The notes under the pieces are model-generated. The model made no database searches and was not told where the DNA came from. It saw only the letters and a program-made list of their open reading frames with translations. A stretch of 43,431 nucleotides of DNA, taken from a virus. The position numbers and the translations under genes were made by a program. Shown piece after piece: positions 13,720-23,778 of this stretch (its first letter is position 1; each line of letters opens with the position of its first letter). The DNA lies in IMG/VR virus record IMGVR_UViG_3300036402_000050, positions 1 through 43,431 of that record, one strand, 5' to 3'.

Positions 13720-16593
13720 ATGACCTGGGCCAAGTACAACCTGTTCACGCAGGACCACACACGTGTGGTCGGCGCGAATCAGACGTCGTTCCCGATGCCG
13801 GTCTGGGGCACGCAAACGACCATGAAGTCCGTCGCCAACGGCGGCGTGATGGTCAACGGCTCGAACGACATTGGCTTCTACTCTGATGCCGGGTTCACCA
13901 CGCTGCTCCCGTTCGAGCGGGTCATCCACGACCTGACGACGGGCACGTACCTGTACATCGTCAACACGCCGCTCTCGTTCACCGCCGATACGCCGCTCTA
14001 CATGCCGCACGGGAGCGCGGCGCAGACGACGGACCTGTCCAACCGAACGGGCACCTACGACGCGAACTACCTCGAAGTCCACAACTGGGGCGACGGAACG
14101 ACCCTCTCGCTCCTCGACTCGACCTCGAACGGCGCGACGATCACGAACCCCGCCGCGGCGGTCGCTGGCGCTGGCTTGGTGGGTGGCGCGGTCGTCCTCA
14201 ACGGCACGACGCAATACCTGACGCGTTCCACCCCGGTCACGGGCCGCCCGTTCACGATCGAGACGCTGTTCAAGCCGGCGGCCCTCGCGGGGGTCATCTC
14301 GGGCATCGGTCAAGCGGCGGCCGCTGGGCAGCTCGAGGGCGAAATGTCGATCTCGGGCACCGCCTTGCGGGCCAACCCGAACACCGGGGCGGCAGCGGCG
14401 GCGAACAGCACGGGGGCGGTGACGAACGCCGCATGGAACCACGGCGTCGTCGTCTTCAACACGAGCACCGACCGCACGGTCTACCTGAACGGCGCGGCGG
14501 GTGTGCAGAGCGTGGTGTCGTCCACGGATGTCGTCGCGGATGAGTTGTCAATTGGCGCGCGGCATACGAATGGCACGACGAACAACTTCTTCTCCGGCTC
14601 CGTCGGCATCTGGCGCTTCTCGAACATCGCGCGCTCGGCGAACTGGAACCGCACGATCTCGAACAGCTTCGGCATCGGCGGCGCGTTCTACACGGACAGC
14701 GGCGCCCTCACGCCAAGCGGTGGGGCCTCCCTCACGACGCAACCCACCACGACCGTCAGTGGTGCCGCCATCAGCCCATCGGTCGTGTGGGATGGCTCGG
14801 CGGTTGACCCGACGTTTGCCGGGGTGGTCACGGCCTCGGTGGCGAGTGGCGCGGGCGTGCTCTCAGGCACGCTGACCGCCGTGGCGGTCAGCGGCGTCGC
14901 GACGTTCCCGAATCTGCGCGTCACGATCGCGACCTCGGATGCGGCGCATACGCTCTCGTTCGCGGCCTCAGGCTTCACGGCGGTCGTCTCGTCCAGCTTC
15001 ACGGTGACAAACCCCGTGCAGGCGCGCTGGCAGGCGTTCGCCACGAACAACGGCGGGTCCGCGCACTGGCTCGGCATCAAGGACTGGCGCGTCAACGCGA
15101 CCGACGACGGCTCTGGCCTCTGCTCGGCGTGGGATGACGTGCGGGGGGCCGGGGCTGGGAAGCTCGCGACCCTCTCACAGGGCACGCAGGCCAATCGGCC
15201 GGCGATCTCCGCTGGGCTCGTGTTCACCGCCGCGAGCTCGACGCACCTCCTGTCCGCGCTGGATACGCTGCTCGGCATGGCGCAGGACGCGGCCCTCTCG
15301 ATCATCGCGATTGCGAAGAGTGGCAACGGCTCGGCCTTCCCCGTCATCATCTCGCAGGACCCGACCGACCAGACCTCACTCCCGTACTTCGGCATAGCGA
15401 CGCAGGGCGCGAATTGGGGGATGCAGGCGAATCCGGGCCCGAGCTCCACGACCAACCAGCTCGTGCTCGACGGCGGCGTCCCGTTCGACAGCACGCTCCG
15501 GGTGGTGCTCGCGACGAAAGATTTTCACTACACGGCCACCCCTGCGTTGAACGGGCCGGGCGACTACGAGTACCGGCTGCAAGTCGGCGGACGGATGGGC
15601 CGGAAGCAGATGTCACTCCCGGTCGCAAATGCCACGGCCAGCGGCATGAAGCTGTGCGTGGGCCGGTTCGGGGCGACGTATGCGAACCTGACGCTCCTCG
15701 CCCTGGCGGTCACCGACCTGACGATCACCGCCTCGGTGAAGGCGGCCGTCGAAGCATTCGCGACGAGTGAGTTCGGCGCGGCAATGGACCGGTCGAAGCT
15801 CGGGACGATCATCTTCGACGACGACTCCAAGAACCGCGGCCATAACAGCTCGCACCCGAAGGGCTTCACGGCGGGCCAGGATGGCTCGACCGCGTGGCCC
15901 TATCTGGTCGCCGCGGCATCGAGTGGCCTGGGGGCGTGGGCCTCGCGTGGGGTCGATACGGACATCTGGGCGATGGACTGCGCGAGCAACGGGCGCACGC
16001 TCACCGATTGCGTCGCCAACGCGCCCCGCATCGACGTGGAGCTCGACGCAGGGCGCACGGGCCGGAACATCCTCGTCACGTCGCCGCTGAACGGCTCCGT
16101 CGTGCTGGAGTCGGCCTACTCGGGTGTCGGGGGGGATGTCGCGCTACAGGCGGCCTTCACGTCCTACATCGCGGCCCGCGTCGCGGCGGGGTGGAAGGTC
16201 ATCGTCTACACCTGCACGGACCTCCTTCAGTTCTACACGCCGAACGGTACCGGCACGCTCAATCAATCGGGCATCAACGCCGTCGCGATGAACGTCTGGC
16301 TCCGGAGCACGGGCCAGTTCCTCCCCGGCGTGCTGGGGTTGATCGACTTCGATACGCTGGGCGGCTCGCCGTTCACGATCAACCGCGCCGTCTCGCACGC
16401 GAATCAGGATCCGACGTACTACATCGTCGCCAACTCGCACCCGACCGATCTGGGGCAGGTCACGTTGGCGGGATTGGCCCGCCCGCTGTTCGATACGAAT
16501 AGCTGGTTGAACGGACTGGCCGGGGGCGGCTCGCTGATGTTCGACACCTCTTACACACAGCGCCAGATGAAACGCCACCGGCGCCACGCATGA
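13720..16593 (+). CDS. Multidomain virion protein with LamG-like and SGNH-hydrolase-like domains
   Basis: This 957-residue protein follows its neighbour by three bases. Residues about 1-110 form an adhesion or attachment part. About 130-320 look like a LamG/concanavalin fold (GGAVVLNGTTQYLTRS, FTIETLFKP, GVVVFNTSTDRTVYLNG). About 330-430 are an Ig-like linker, and a second lectin-like domain follows. The C-terminal third resembles an SGNH/GDSL hydrolase: IIFDDDSKNRG with S703 as candidate nucleophile, then HPTDLG with H907. The usual Asp three residues before this His is absent (A904). Such domains de-acetylate surface polysaccharides. Virion-bound esterase activity on host surface sugar is an inference. 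Confidence 0.75.
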   Translation: MTWAKYNLFTQDHTRVVGANQTSFPMPVWGTQTTMKSVANGGVMVNGSNDIGFYSDAGFTTLLPFERVIHDLTTGTYLYIVNTPLSFTADTPLYMPHGSAAQTTDLSNRTGTYDANYLEVHNWGDGTTLSLLDSTSNGATITNPAAAVAGAGLVGGAVVLNGTTQYLTRSTPVTGRPFTIETLFKPAALAGVISGIGQAAAAGQLEGEMSISGTALRANPNTGAAAAANSTGAVTNAAWNHGVVVFNTSTDRTVYLNGAAGVQSVVSSTDVVADELSIGARHTNGTTNNFFSGSVGIWRFSNIARSANWNRTISNSFGIGGAFYTDSGALTPSGGASLTTQPTTTVSGAAISPSVVWDGSAVDPTFAGVVTASVASGAGVLSGTLTAVAVSGVATFPNLRVTIATSDAAHTLSFAASGFTAVVSSSFTVTNPVQARWQAFATNNGGSAHWLGIKDWRVNATDDGSGLCSAWDDVRGAGAGKLATLSQGTQANRPAISAGLVFTAASSTHLLSALDTLLGMAQDAALSIIAIAKSGNGSAFPVIISQDPTDQTSLPYFGIATQGANWGMQANPGPSSTTNQLVLDGGVPFDSTLRVVLATKDFHYTATPALNGPGDYEYRLQVGGRMGRKQMSLPVANATASGMKLCVGRFGATYANLTLLALAVTDLTITASVKAAVEAFATSEFGAAMDRSKLGTIIFDDDSKNRGHNSSHPKGFTAGQDGSTAWPYLVAAASSGLGAWASRGVDTDIWAMDCASNGRTLTDCVANAPRIDVELDAGRTGRNILVTSPLNGSVVLESAYSGVGGDVALQAAFTSYIAARVAAGWKVIVYTCTDLLQFYTPNGTGTLNQSGINAVAMNVWLRSTGQFLPGVLGLIDFDTLGGSPFTINRAVSHANQDPTYYIVANSHPTDLGQVTLAGLARPLFDTNSWLNGLAGGGSLMFDTSYTQRQMKRHRRHA

Positions 16594-17186
16594 GCCTCGC
16601 TCCGGTCGATCTCTGTAACATGGCGTTGGCCCACCTCGGCGTGTCCACGTCGATTGCCTCGCTTGAGGAGCGGAGCGCGGAGGCGCGGGCCTGCAACCGC
16701 TTCTACCCGCAGATCCGCGACGAAGTGTTGCGCGACTTCGCGTGGCCGTTCGCGGGCGTGATTGCGACGCTGTCGCTCGTCGCCGTCAACCCGACGACGG
16801 AGTGGGGCTACAGCTACGAGGCCCCGGTCGATGTGCTCGCGGTGCGGCGCATCCCGAACGGCGTCTCTCGCGTGGACACAGCGACGACGCGGGTGCGGTT
16901 CCGAATGCTCGGCGCCCTGCTCTACACCGACCAGCCCGACGCCGAGGTCGAGTACACCGCGCAGATCACCGACTCGACGCTGTTCCCGCCCGATTTCTGC
17001 CAAGCCCTGTCGCTCAAGCTGGCGGCGATGATCGCCCCCACGGTGACGAGCGAGAACGCCACCGCGAAGGCCGACAGGATGCTGGCGCTGTATCTCCGGC
17101 AGATGGCGCTCGCGGAGATGAACGCGGCGAACGAGGCTGGCCCCGACGACGCGCCGGAATCCGGGTTCATCCAGGCGCGCGCGTGA
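16590..17186 (+). CDS. Tail tubular protein A-like adaptor (T7 gp11-type)
   Basis: This 198-residue protein has the classic start of the T7 gp11 and P22 gp4-like adaptor family: LAPVDLCNMALAHLGVSTSI, then EARACNRFYPQIRDEVLRDF with AWPFA following. The centre is a beta domain (WGYSYEAPVDVLAVRRI) with a final helix. It forms a ring below the portal and joins the gp12-like nozzle. It overlaps both neighbours (ATGA and GTGA). Confidence 0.87.
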   Translation: MSLAPVDLCNMALAHLGVSTSIASLEERSAEARACNRFYPQIRDEVLRDFAWPFAGVIATLSLVAVNPTTEWGYSYEAPVDVLAVRRIPNGVSRVDTATTRVRFRMLGALLYTDQPDAEVEYTAQITDSTLFPPDFCQALSLKLAAMIAPTVTSENATAKADRMLALYLRQMALAEMNAANEAGPDDAPESGFIQARA

Positions 17187-19495
17187 GCAACGTCCCACAA
17201 CGCAGCTTCACCGGCGGTGAAGTCTCTCCGGTGTCCTACGCCCGCACGGACCTCGCCAAGTACGCGACCAGCGTCCGCACGCTGCGGAATTTCCTCGTCT
17301 CGCCGTTGGGCGGGGCGTCGAACCGCCCCGGCACGGAGCTGGTGGGATTGCCGGGTGGGCGCGCGTGGTTGCTGCCCTTCGTGTTCAACGCAGGGCAAGC
17401 CTACGCGCTCGAGTTCACGGGCCACCGGCTCCGGTTCATTCGGGGTGGCGCTTACGTCGGCGCGCCGTACTCGATCACGACGCCGTATGCGACGGCGGAC
17501 CTCGCCGCGATCCAGTATAGCCAGTCGGCCGACGTCGTCACGCTCGTGCATCCGAGCTACCCGCCGATGGAGCTGAAGCGGTTGGCAGACGCGCAGTGGA
17601 CGCTCACGGTGATCGCCTTCGGGCCGACGATTGCCACGCCGGAGACGTTGACCATCTCGCCCGCATCCGGAACGATCAGCGGAGGCGCGCGCCGCTGGGT
17701 CGTCACCGCGCTTTCCGCCTCTGGTGAGGAGAGCCTGCCAAGCAACGAGGTTGGCATCACGCTCGCTGAGCTTCGGCCCCCAGCCAACACTCTCGGGTGG
17801 AATGCTGTGCCGAAAGCCATCGGCTACAACGTCTACGTCGCTTACGTATCGGGTGGGTTCGGCCTCGTCGGCACGACCGACGTCCCGAGCTTTCAGGATG
17901 CCGGGCTGACGCCAGACTTCTTCAACCAGCCCCCCGTCGCGCGCCCGCTTTTCGTATCGGCGGGCGACTATCCTGCCGCAGTCGGCATGCACCAGCAGCG
18001 CACCGTGTTCGCCGGATCGCGGAACAACCCCGAGCGATTCTGGACCTCGCGCACGGCCGACCTCCACAACTTCAACATCTCGTTCCCGACGCAGGACGAT
18101 GATGCGGTCACGGCGACGCTGGCCTCCTCCACGGTCAATGCGATCCGCCACGTGGTGAGCGGCAAAGGGCTGGCGCTGCTCACCAGTGGCAGCGAGTTCC
18201 TCATCAACGGCGACCAGCAGTCGATCTTGCGGCCCACGGATGTCAATGCCGCGCCGATCTCGGAGCATGGGTCGAGTGCCCTCCGTCCCCTCAAGATCGG
18301 CGGACGCGTGCTCTTCGTGCAGGACGCGCAGTCGCTCGTCCGCGAGCTTGTGGAGGACACCCAAGGTGACGACAGCGGCGATCTCACGCTTTTCGCCGGG
18401 CACCTCTTCCCCGCCACTTCGTCCCTCGTCGCGTGGGCCTACCAGAAGCGGCCCTCCTCGGTCGTCTGGTGCGTGCGGAGTGACGGAACGCTGCTCTCCC
18501 TGACGACGCTCGCGAGCCAGCAGGTGCTCGCCTGGGCGCGGCACGACACGGACGGCCTCGTGGAGAGCGTCTGTGTGATCCCCGAAGGGAACGAGGACCG
18601 GCTGTATCTCGTCGTCAACCGGAACGGCGTGCGGTGCGTCGAGCGGATGGCCTCGCGAGCGTTCGCGGATGTGCAGGACGCAGTGTTCGTCGACTCCGCG
18701 CTGAGCTACGACGGTCGGAACACGAGTGCGGCGACCATGACGCTCTCTGGCGGCACGACGTGGGAGTTCGACGAGCTGCTGACCATCACGGGCAGCGCGG
18801 GGGCATTCACCCCCACCGAGATCGGCAACGAGACCGTCTTCACCGGGGCGCTCGATGGCCTGCCCATTCGGGTCTCGCTGGAGCAGTACGTCAACGCGTC
18901 CACCATGCGCGGCCATGCAGCGCGCCTCGTGCCCGCGGACCTACGGAACGTCGCCACGTCCGCGTGGAGCCGAGCGGTCGATGTGGTGACGGGCCTCCGG
19001 CACCTGGAAGGAAAAGCGCTCGCGGTCACGGCAGACGGCGCCGTGGTGGCGAGCCCGAACAACGCGGCCAATCCGGTGCGGTGCGTCGTCACTGATGGGG
19101 CGATCACCCTCGACCGGCCGTACAGCTACCTCCGCGCCGGACTGCCGTACCTGTGCGATCTGGAGACGCTCGACATCGACACCGCGTCGGGGCCGTCGAT
19201 CAAGGACGGAAAGATCCTCGTGAACGGGCTGACGCTCGTCGTGCATGACAGCATGGGTCCATTCGCCGGGCAGGCGTTCCCCACGGGGGGCGATCCGCTC
19301 GAGGGGATGGACGAAGTGAAGATGCGCGACGAGGCCGACGACTACGGGCCGATTGCGCTCGTCTCCGGCCAGTTCGATATGACGATGGCGGCGCGCTGGA
19401 CGAAGACGGGGCGCGTCGCGATCCGGCATGTCGAGCCCGTGCCCCTCACCATCCTCGCGGTCTTGCCGCGAGGCTCGATCTCCTCCGGGGGCTGA
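17183..19495 (+). CDS. Tail tubular protein B-like nozzle (T7 gp12-type)
   Basis: This 770-residue protein starts at GTG 17183 in a GTGA overlap; the open frame extends further upstream only because of codon bias. The start VSNVPQRSFTGGEVSPVSYA and TLRNFLVSPLGGASNRPGTE is diagnostic of podovirus tail nozzle/stabilisation proteins. Further beta-rich propeller-like segments follow (ADVVTLVHPSYPPMELKRL, HQQRTVFAGSRNNPERFWTS). Six copies form the tail nozzle at the bottom of the gp11 ring. The length is close to gp12 of T7. Confidence 0.88.
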   Translation: MSNVPQRSFTGGEVSPVSYARTDLAKYATSVRTLRNFLVSPLGGASNRPGTELVGLPGGRAWLLPFVFNAGQAYALEFTGHRLRFIRGGAYVGAPYSITTPYATADLAAIQYSQSADVVTLVHPSYPPMELKRLADAQWTLTVIAFGPTIATPETLTISPASGTISGGARRWVVTALSASGEESLPSNEVGITLAELRPPANTLGWNAVPKAIGYNVYVAYVSGGFGLVGTTDVPSFQDAGLTPDFFNQPPVARPLFVSAGDYPAAVGMHQQRTVFAGSRNNPERFWTSRTADLHNFNISFPTQDDDAVTATLASSTVNAIRHVVSGKGLALLTSGSEFLINGDQQSILRPTDVNAAPISEHGSSALRPLKIGGRVLFVQDAQSLVRELVEDTQGDDSGDLTLFAGHLFPATSSLVAWAYQKRPSSVVWCVRSDGTLLSLTTLASQQVLAWARHDTDGLVESVCVIPEGNEDRLYLVVNRNGVRCVERMASRAFADVQDAVFVDSALSYDGRNTSAATMTLSGGTTWEFDELLTITGSAGAFTPTEIGNETVFTGALDGLPIRVSLEQYVNASTMRGHAARLVPADLRNVATSAWSRAVDVVTGLRHLEGKALAVTADGAVVASPNNAANPVRCVVTDGAITLDRPYSYLRAGLPYLCDLETLDIDTASGPSIKDGKILVNGLTLVVHDSMGPFAGQAFPTGGDPLEGMDEVKMRDEADDYGPIALVSGQFDMTMAARWTKTGRVAIRHVEPVPLTILAVLPRGSISSGG

Positions 19496-19498
19496 CCG

Positions 19499-19981
19499 AT
19501 GGCCGCACTCACCGCCGCATTGCTCGGGGCCTCCGCGCTCGCCTCGTATGCGAGCCAGAAGAAGCAGGGCGAAGCGACCGCCTCCGCCCTCGATGTCAAT
19601 GCGAGCCTCGCCGACCAGCAGGCCAACGATGCCATCGCCAGAGGCAAGGACGCCGCCGGCCAGTCGGCGCAGAATACGCGCGGGTTCCTCGGGACGCAGC
19701 GGGCCGCGCTCGGTGCCTCCGGCGTGGAAGTGGACTCGGGCTCCGCGGCGACCCTCCAGAGTGACACCGCGCAGCTCGGGGAGCTCGACCGGATGATGAT
19801 CGAGCACAACGCGGCCCGTGACGCCTACGGCATCCGCACGCAGGCCGCGATCGACCGGAACCAGGGCGATCAGGTCCGCACGGCGAGCCGCAACAACGCG
19901 CGCGGGACGCTCCTGACGGCAGGTGTGCAGCTCGGCGGGATGTACGACGCGAGCCGCCAGCGCGCGAAGATGGTCGCCTAG
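19499..19981 (+). CDS. Internal virion protein (T7 gp14-like)
   Basis: This 160-residue protein starts four bases after the nozzle gene stop. A small hydrophobic N-terminal region (LTAALLGASALASYAS) is followed by long Ala/Gln-rich helices (AGQSAQNTRGFLGTQRAAL, GVEVDSGSAATLQSDTAQLG). These are standard for gp14-type core proteins that are ejected to form an outer-membrane pore. The position between nozzle and larger core proteins agrees. It ends in TAG sharing one base with the next GTG. Confidence 0.78.
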   Translation: MAALTAALLGASALASYASQKKQGEATASALDVNASLADQQANDAIARGKDAAGQSAQNTRGFLGTQRAALGASGVEVDSGSAATLQSDTAQLGELDRMMIEHNAARDAYGIRTQAAIDRNQGDQVRTASRNNARGTLLTAGVQLGGMYDASRQRAKMVA

Positions 19982-21717
19982 TGCCGACGATCCCGACGTA
20001 TACCCGGCAGGTCGGCGAAGCGCCACTGCCGGGCGTTCGCGTGCCGACGAGCGCCCCAGCCGGGACGTTCGACTCCCCGCTCGCGCAGGCGCTTCCGGCC
20101 GCCACGCAGGCGAGTGCGGCGCACGACAAAGCCTCGCTCGACTTCGACGAGATGGCGAGCAACAGCGCGGAACGGAAGCTCCGCGACTCGACGCTCGAGA
20201 GCCTGAACCATCCCGAGACGGGCGCGCTCAATATGCTCGGCGTGAATGCGCTGCACGCGCAGCCGGCGGCCGAGGACGCCTTCACGAAAGCGTCGTCCGA
20301 CATCGAAGGCACGCTGACGAGCGACTACCAGAAGCAACTCTTCGCGGCGAAGAAAGCCGCGATTCACACGCAGATGGTGCAGCAGGTCGTCGCGCACACC
20401 TCGGCACAGCTCAAACATTCGGACATCGAGACGACGAAGAGCTTCCTGCAGGACGGATTGAACTATGTTCACGCCGATCCGGCGAAGGCCGACGCGGCGA
20501 TCGCGGACGCCATGCAACGGATCGTCCCCTTCGCACAGCGGCAGGGTTGGAGCCCCGAGACGCTGAAGGCGAATGTCGGGGCGCATATCTCGGACATCGT
20601 GACCGCCGCCATCGACTCGCTGAGCCACCGAGGCACGCCAGAAGCAGCCGATCAGGCCGCGGCGATACTCGCCGCACACCGAAAGGACTTGGTCGGCGGA
20701 CAGCTCCACGACGCAGAAAAGCAGGTCGATGACGCGCAGTCGGAAGGCGCAGGGCTCCGAGCGGCGGATGCGATTCTCGGGTTGAACCAGACCTCGAGCA
20801 CCCTGCCGAGCGAAGGGCAGCAGGAAGGGACGGTCGGCCCTGGCGGCAAGAAGGCCGCGCCGATCTCGCGCGTCGATGCGCTGGCGAAAGCCGAAGCGAT
20901 CCCCGATCCGAAGCAGCGGAAGGCGGCTACGGAAGCGCTCATGGCGCACTACAACCAAGTCGACCGCCTCCAGCATCTCGACCGGCAGGACGCGATGTCG
21001 CAGGTGGTGCAGCAGATGGAAGCGCAGGGCGGACGACTGAACCGCGCGTCTCCCGCCTATCAGAAGCTCATCGGCCACCCGGAGGAAGAACAGATCCTCC
21101 ACCGGCAGGACCAGATACTCCGCCCGCCGAAGGACCCCGGCGACGCGGACCTGTACCTGTCACACCTGAACCTCGCCCATCTCGCACCCGACGAGTTCGC
21201 GAAGCTCAACTTTTTGAAGAAGGACGGCGAGGGGCTGAACACGAGCCAGAAACGACAGCTCATCAACCTGCAACGCTCGACGGACCGCCACGACGAAGCA
21301 ACGACTCGGCGCGACGCGGCAGCAGCCACGGCGCACGCCGTCCAGTCCGAGCAGTTGCGGTTCCAGCGCGAGAACGCCTTGCTCAAGGCGGCTGATATTC
21401 AAGACAAGGCCGAGCGCGACACCGAAGTCTCGCGGATCAAGCGGCACTTCAACGAATTGCAGGCGGCGCACAGCCTGACGGCGCCTCCTGCCGCGGCGAA
21501 GCCCACCGCACCGGCATCAACAGGAGACATCGACCTCCGCGATCCGACCGCGCCCTCGAACGATGCGCCTCTCCCGACGTTCAGCCTGACGCAGTCGCAG
21601 TTGGAGCGGATCGCGCGCGACCGGGTGCTTGGCAGCACGCGGTACGAGGAATACCTGAAGCACATGGGCGCGACGATCCCGGCCGTACTCCCCTCGCTGG
21701 CGCCGAAAGCCCCGTGA
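19981..21717 (+). CDS. Internal virion/ejection protein (gp15-like position)
   Basis: This 578-residue protein has a GTG start overlapping the gp14-like stop by one base. It is almost all alpha helix with many Ala, Gln, Asp and Lys. Segments like FAAKKAAIHTQMVQQVVAHT and AAIADAMQRIVPFAQRQGW suggest tandem helical repeats of the kind found in ejection proteins. The C-terminal 80 residues are Pro/Ala-rich. It occupies the place of T7 gp15 in the virion core, but sequence alone does not prove homology. It ends overlapping the next GTG. Confidence 0.72.
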   Translation: MPTIPTYTRQVGEAPLPGVRVPTSAPAGTFDSPLAQALPAATQASAAHDKASLDFDEMASNSAERKLRDSTLESLNHPETGALNMLGVNALHAQPAAEDAFTKASSDIEGTLTSDYQKQLFAAKKAAIHTQMVQQVVAHTSAQLKHSDIETTKSFLQDGLNYVHADPAKADAAIADAMQRIVPFAQRQGWSPETLKANVGAHISDIVTAAIDSLSHRGTPEAADQAAAILAAHRKDLVGGQLHDAEKQVDDAQSEGAGLRAADAILGLNQTSSTLPSEGQQEGTVGPGGKKAAPISRVDALAKAEAIPDPKQRKAATEALMAHYNQVDRLQHLDRQDAMSQVVQQMEAQGGRLNRASPAYQKLIGHPEEEQILHRQDQILRPPKDPGDADLYLSHLNLAHLAPDEFAKLNFLKKDGEGLNTSQKRQLINLQRSTDRHDEATTRRDAAAATAHAVQSEQLRFQRENALLKAADIQDKAERDTEVSRIKRHFNELQAAHSLTAPPAAAKPTAPASTGDIDLRDPTAPSNDAPLPTFSLTQSQLERIARDRVLGSTRYEEYLKHMGATIPAVLPSLAPKAP

Positions 21718-23774
21718 CCGGCCCGCGCGTCGATGTACCGCAGGCCCCGCCCCTCTCGCGGGTCCTGTCGCCGGACGAGTTCGACCAGATGCAGTCGTTG
21801 CCTGGCTCCGCGGTGCAGAAGGTCACGGCGGACAAGACGACGACGGGCCTCTCGCGTGTGCTCTCCCCGGAGGAGTTCGATCACGCACAGTCGATGTCTG
21901 GCCCGGCGATCAAGGCGCTCCGCATCCCTGCCCTGCCGCCAATCGTCGCCGCCCCGAAGGACGCCGTCGCGCGCGTGGACCCGACGAAGATCGGCACGAA
22001 GTACAGCGACCAGGTGAAGAGCGTCGTCGCCAATCCGACGCTCCGCCACGCGCTCAACAGCGAAATCATCCCCGGCCTCGGGCCCGTCGCGATGCTCAGC
22101 GCGAGCGCGGACCTGCTCGACCAGTGGGCCACGTCCGCCGAGAAGGCTACGAAGCCAGATACGTGGACCGGCGAAGTCGTGCGGAACGTGGCGTCTCCGA
22201 TGATGCATCATCCGTGGATGACGGCCGGCATGGTCGGCGCGACGATGATCCCGCTCGTTGGCCCGGTCGTCGCGGCGGCGATGGGCGGCGACATGGCCTC
22301 CAACGTGGCGCTCTACGGCTACCAGCGGCATCTCGAGAACACCGCCACCCCCGGAGCTCGCGCGATCATGGAAGCGGACCCGGAGCGCATCTCCGGGAAA
22401 GCGGCCGTCATCCAGGCGGCGATGCTCGCGGTCCTGCCGGCGTTGCATGCTGGGATCAAGGGCGTCAAGGCGCCCGACTTCGGCGCAGGGATGATGGAGG
22501 CCGGCGCGGCGGGGATTCGCGACCTGGGCGCCACGCCAGAAGCCAGCGCACGACTCGCCACCCCGCAAGGTGCGGAAGTATTGGGCTCCGCGGCCAGTAC
22601 GCACGGACTGCCCGAGACGGCGAACCCGTACCCGCCTGAAACGCCGCTCGCGACGGCATGGAAAGAGGGCCACGCGAGCACCACCGAGCCCGCGCAACCA
22701 ACGCCAGCCGAGGGAGCCCATACGCCAACCGGCGAGCCCGCGCCAGCGTCCGACGCGGTCGCAGCCGCCTCGGCACCAGCGCAGGCCGCCCCTACGGAAA
22801 CCCGCACACCTGTCGCAATCGAAGTGTATCGCGGCGCGCCGACTGAACGTGGGCTGGCAGACAATCCGTCGACAGGCGGTGCCACTTTCGCGTCCACCGA
22901 TCCGGCGACGGGTGCCGCCTACGCCAAGGAGGGCAGCGGAGGCGTCCTCCATAAGCTGACGGGAACGTTACAGCATCCATTGATCACAAGCTCGCTCGCA
23001 GAGTACCGCAAAGCGCTCGGCCTGCCCGAAGGATCGACCCAAGAGCAAGGCATCGCAGCGGCCCGCGCGGCTGGCTACGACGGGATCATCCACAACGATG
23101 GACGGCTCGTCGTCATCTTAGACAACAGCCGCGTCACCGCGGAAACAGTCGACCACACCACTGACCATCCATTTGGGCGGATCGAGCCGCAGGCTCCTGT
23201 TGTTGTGCAGCGTCCGCCAGCGCAGGCCGCGCCCCTCTCCCCCGTCGACGGCACCGGACCCGCAGCAACGCGCGGCGTATCTCGCTCCATCGAAGCGCGC
23301 GCCGTCGCCGCGAAGCTGACCGACACACTCGGCGAATTGCCCAAGTACCAGAAGGCCAACTTCGCCGAGCACGCCGACCGCGCGCTGCAATTCCTCGCGG
23401 ACGACCCGGCGCGCGCGCGTGACGTTGCACTCGGCAACGCCCCGGCACCCGAAGGGCTGATCCCCGAAATGGTGTCGATCGCCGTCGAGAATCGCGCCAT
23501 TCACGAGGGCGACGTTGCGACCCTCCGCGATCTGGCGACCAGCAAGCTCGCTGAGGAAGGAACAACGATGGGCCAGCGCATCGCCGCCTACGCCACGCGC
23601 GACCAAGAGTCCCCGGTCGCTGCGATCCAACATGTCGTCGATGTCCGTGCGCGCGCCGTCAAGAACGTGCCCAAGGCGACCGCAGACGTCGTCGCGACGA
23701 TCCGGAAGCAGATCAGCGCCAGCGCGAAGAAGCCGAAGGACTGGAATGCGTTCATCGACTCGCTGAGGTGCTGA
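21714..23774 (+). CDS. Internal virion polyvalent protein with ADP-ribosyltransferase-like domain
   Basis: This 686-residue protein has a GTG start. Residues 14-65 contain a 32-residue-period tandem repeat (LSRVLSPDEFDQMQS and LSRVLSPEEFDHAQS). Residues about 165-270 include hydrophobic helices (MTAGMVGATMIPLVGPVVAAA) fit for membrane insertion on ejection. A Pro/Ala-rich linker leads to an ADP-ribosyltransferase-like module at about 370-476: EVYRGAP, ATFASTDPATGAAYA, AAGYDGIIHND and LVVILDNSRV. The C-terminal domain (AVENRAIHEGDVATLRDLA) matches a helical module of phage polyvalent proteins. Such proteins are injected with DNA and could modify host proteins early; that role is inferred. Confidence 0.75.
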   Translation: MTGPRVDVPQAPPLSRVLSPDEFDQMQSLPGSAVQKVTADKTTTGLSRVLSPEEFDHAQSMSGPAIKALRIPALPPIVAAPKDAVARVDPTKIGTKYSDQVKSVVANPTLRHALNSEIIPGLGPVAMLSASADLLDQWATSAEKATKPDTWTGEVVRNVASPMMHHPWMTAGMVGATMIPLVGPVVAAAMGGDMASNVALYGYQRHLENTATPGARAIMEADPERISGKAAVIQAAMLAVLPALHAGIKGVKAPDFGAGMMEAGAAGIRDLGATPEASARLATPQGAEVLGSAASTHGLPETANPYPPETPLATAWKEGHASTTEPAQPTPAEGAHTPTGEPAPASDAVAAASAPAQAAPTETRTPVAIEVYRGAPTERGLADNPSTGGATFASTDPATGAAYAKEGSGGVLHKLTGTLQHPLITSSLAEYRKALGLPEGSTQEQGIAAARAAGYDGIIHNDGRLVVILDNSRVTAETVDHTTDHPFGRIEPQAPVVVQRPPAQAAPLSPVDGTGPAATRGVSRSIEARAVAAKLTDTLGELPKYQKANFAEHADRALQFLADDPARARDVALGNAPAPEGLIPEMVSIAVENRAIHEGDVATLRDLATSKLAEEGTTMGQRIAAYATRDQESPVAAIQHVVDVRARAVKNVPKATADVVATIRKQISASAKKPKDWNAFIDSLRC

Positions 23775-23778
23775 GCTA

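Noticed and set aside
16742-17182. N-terminal extension of the nozzle protein
   Set aside because: It overlaps the gp11-like gene in another frame with Arg-rich nonsense. The family start lies at GTG 17183.
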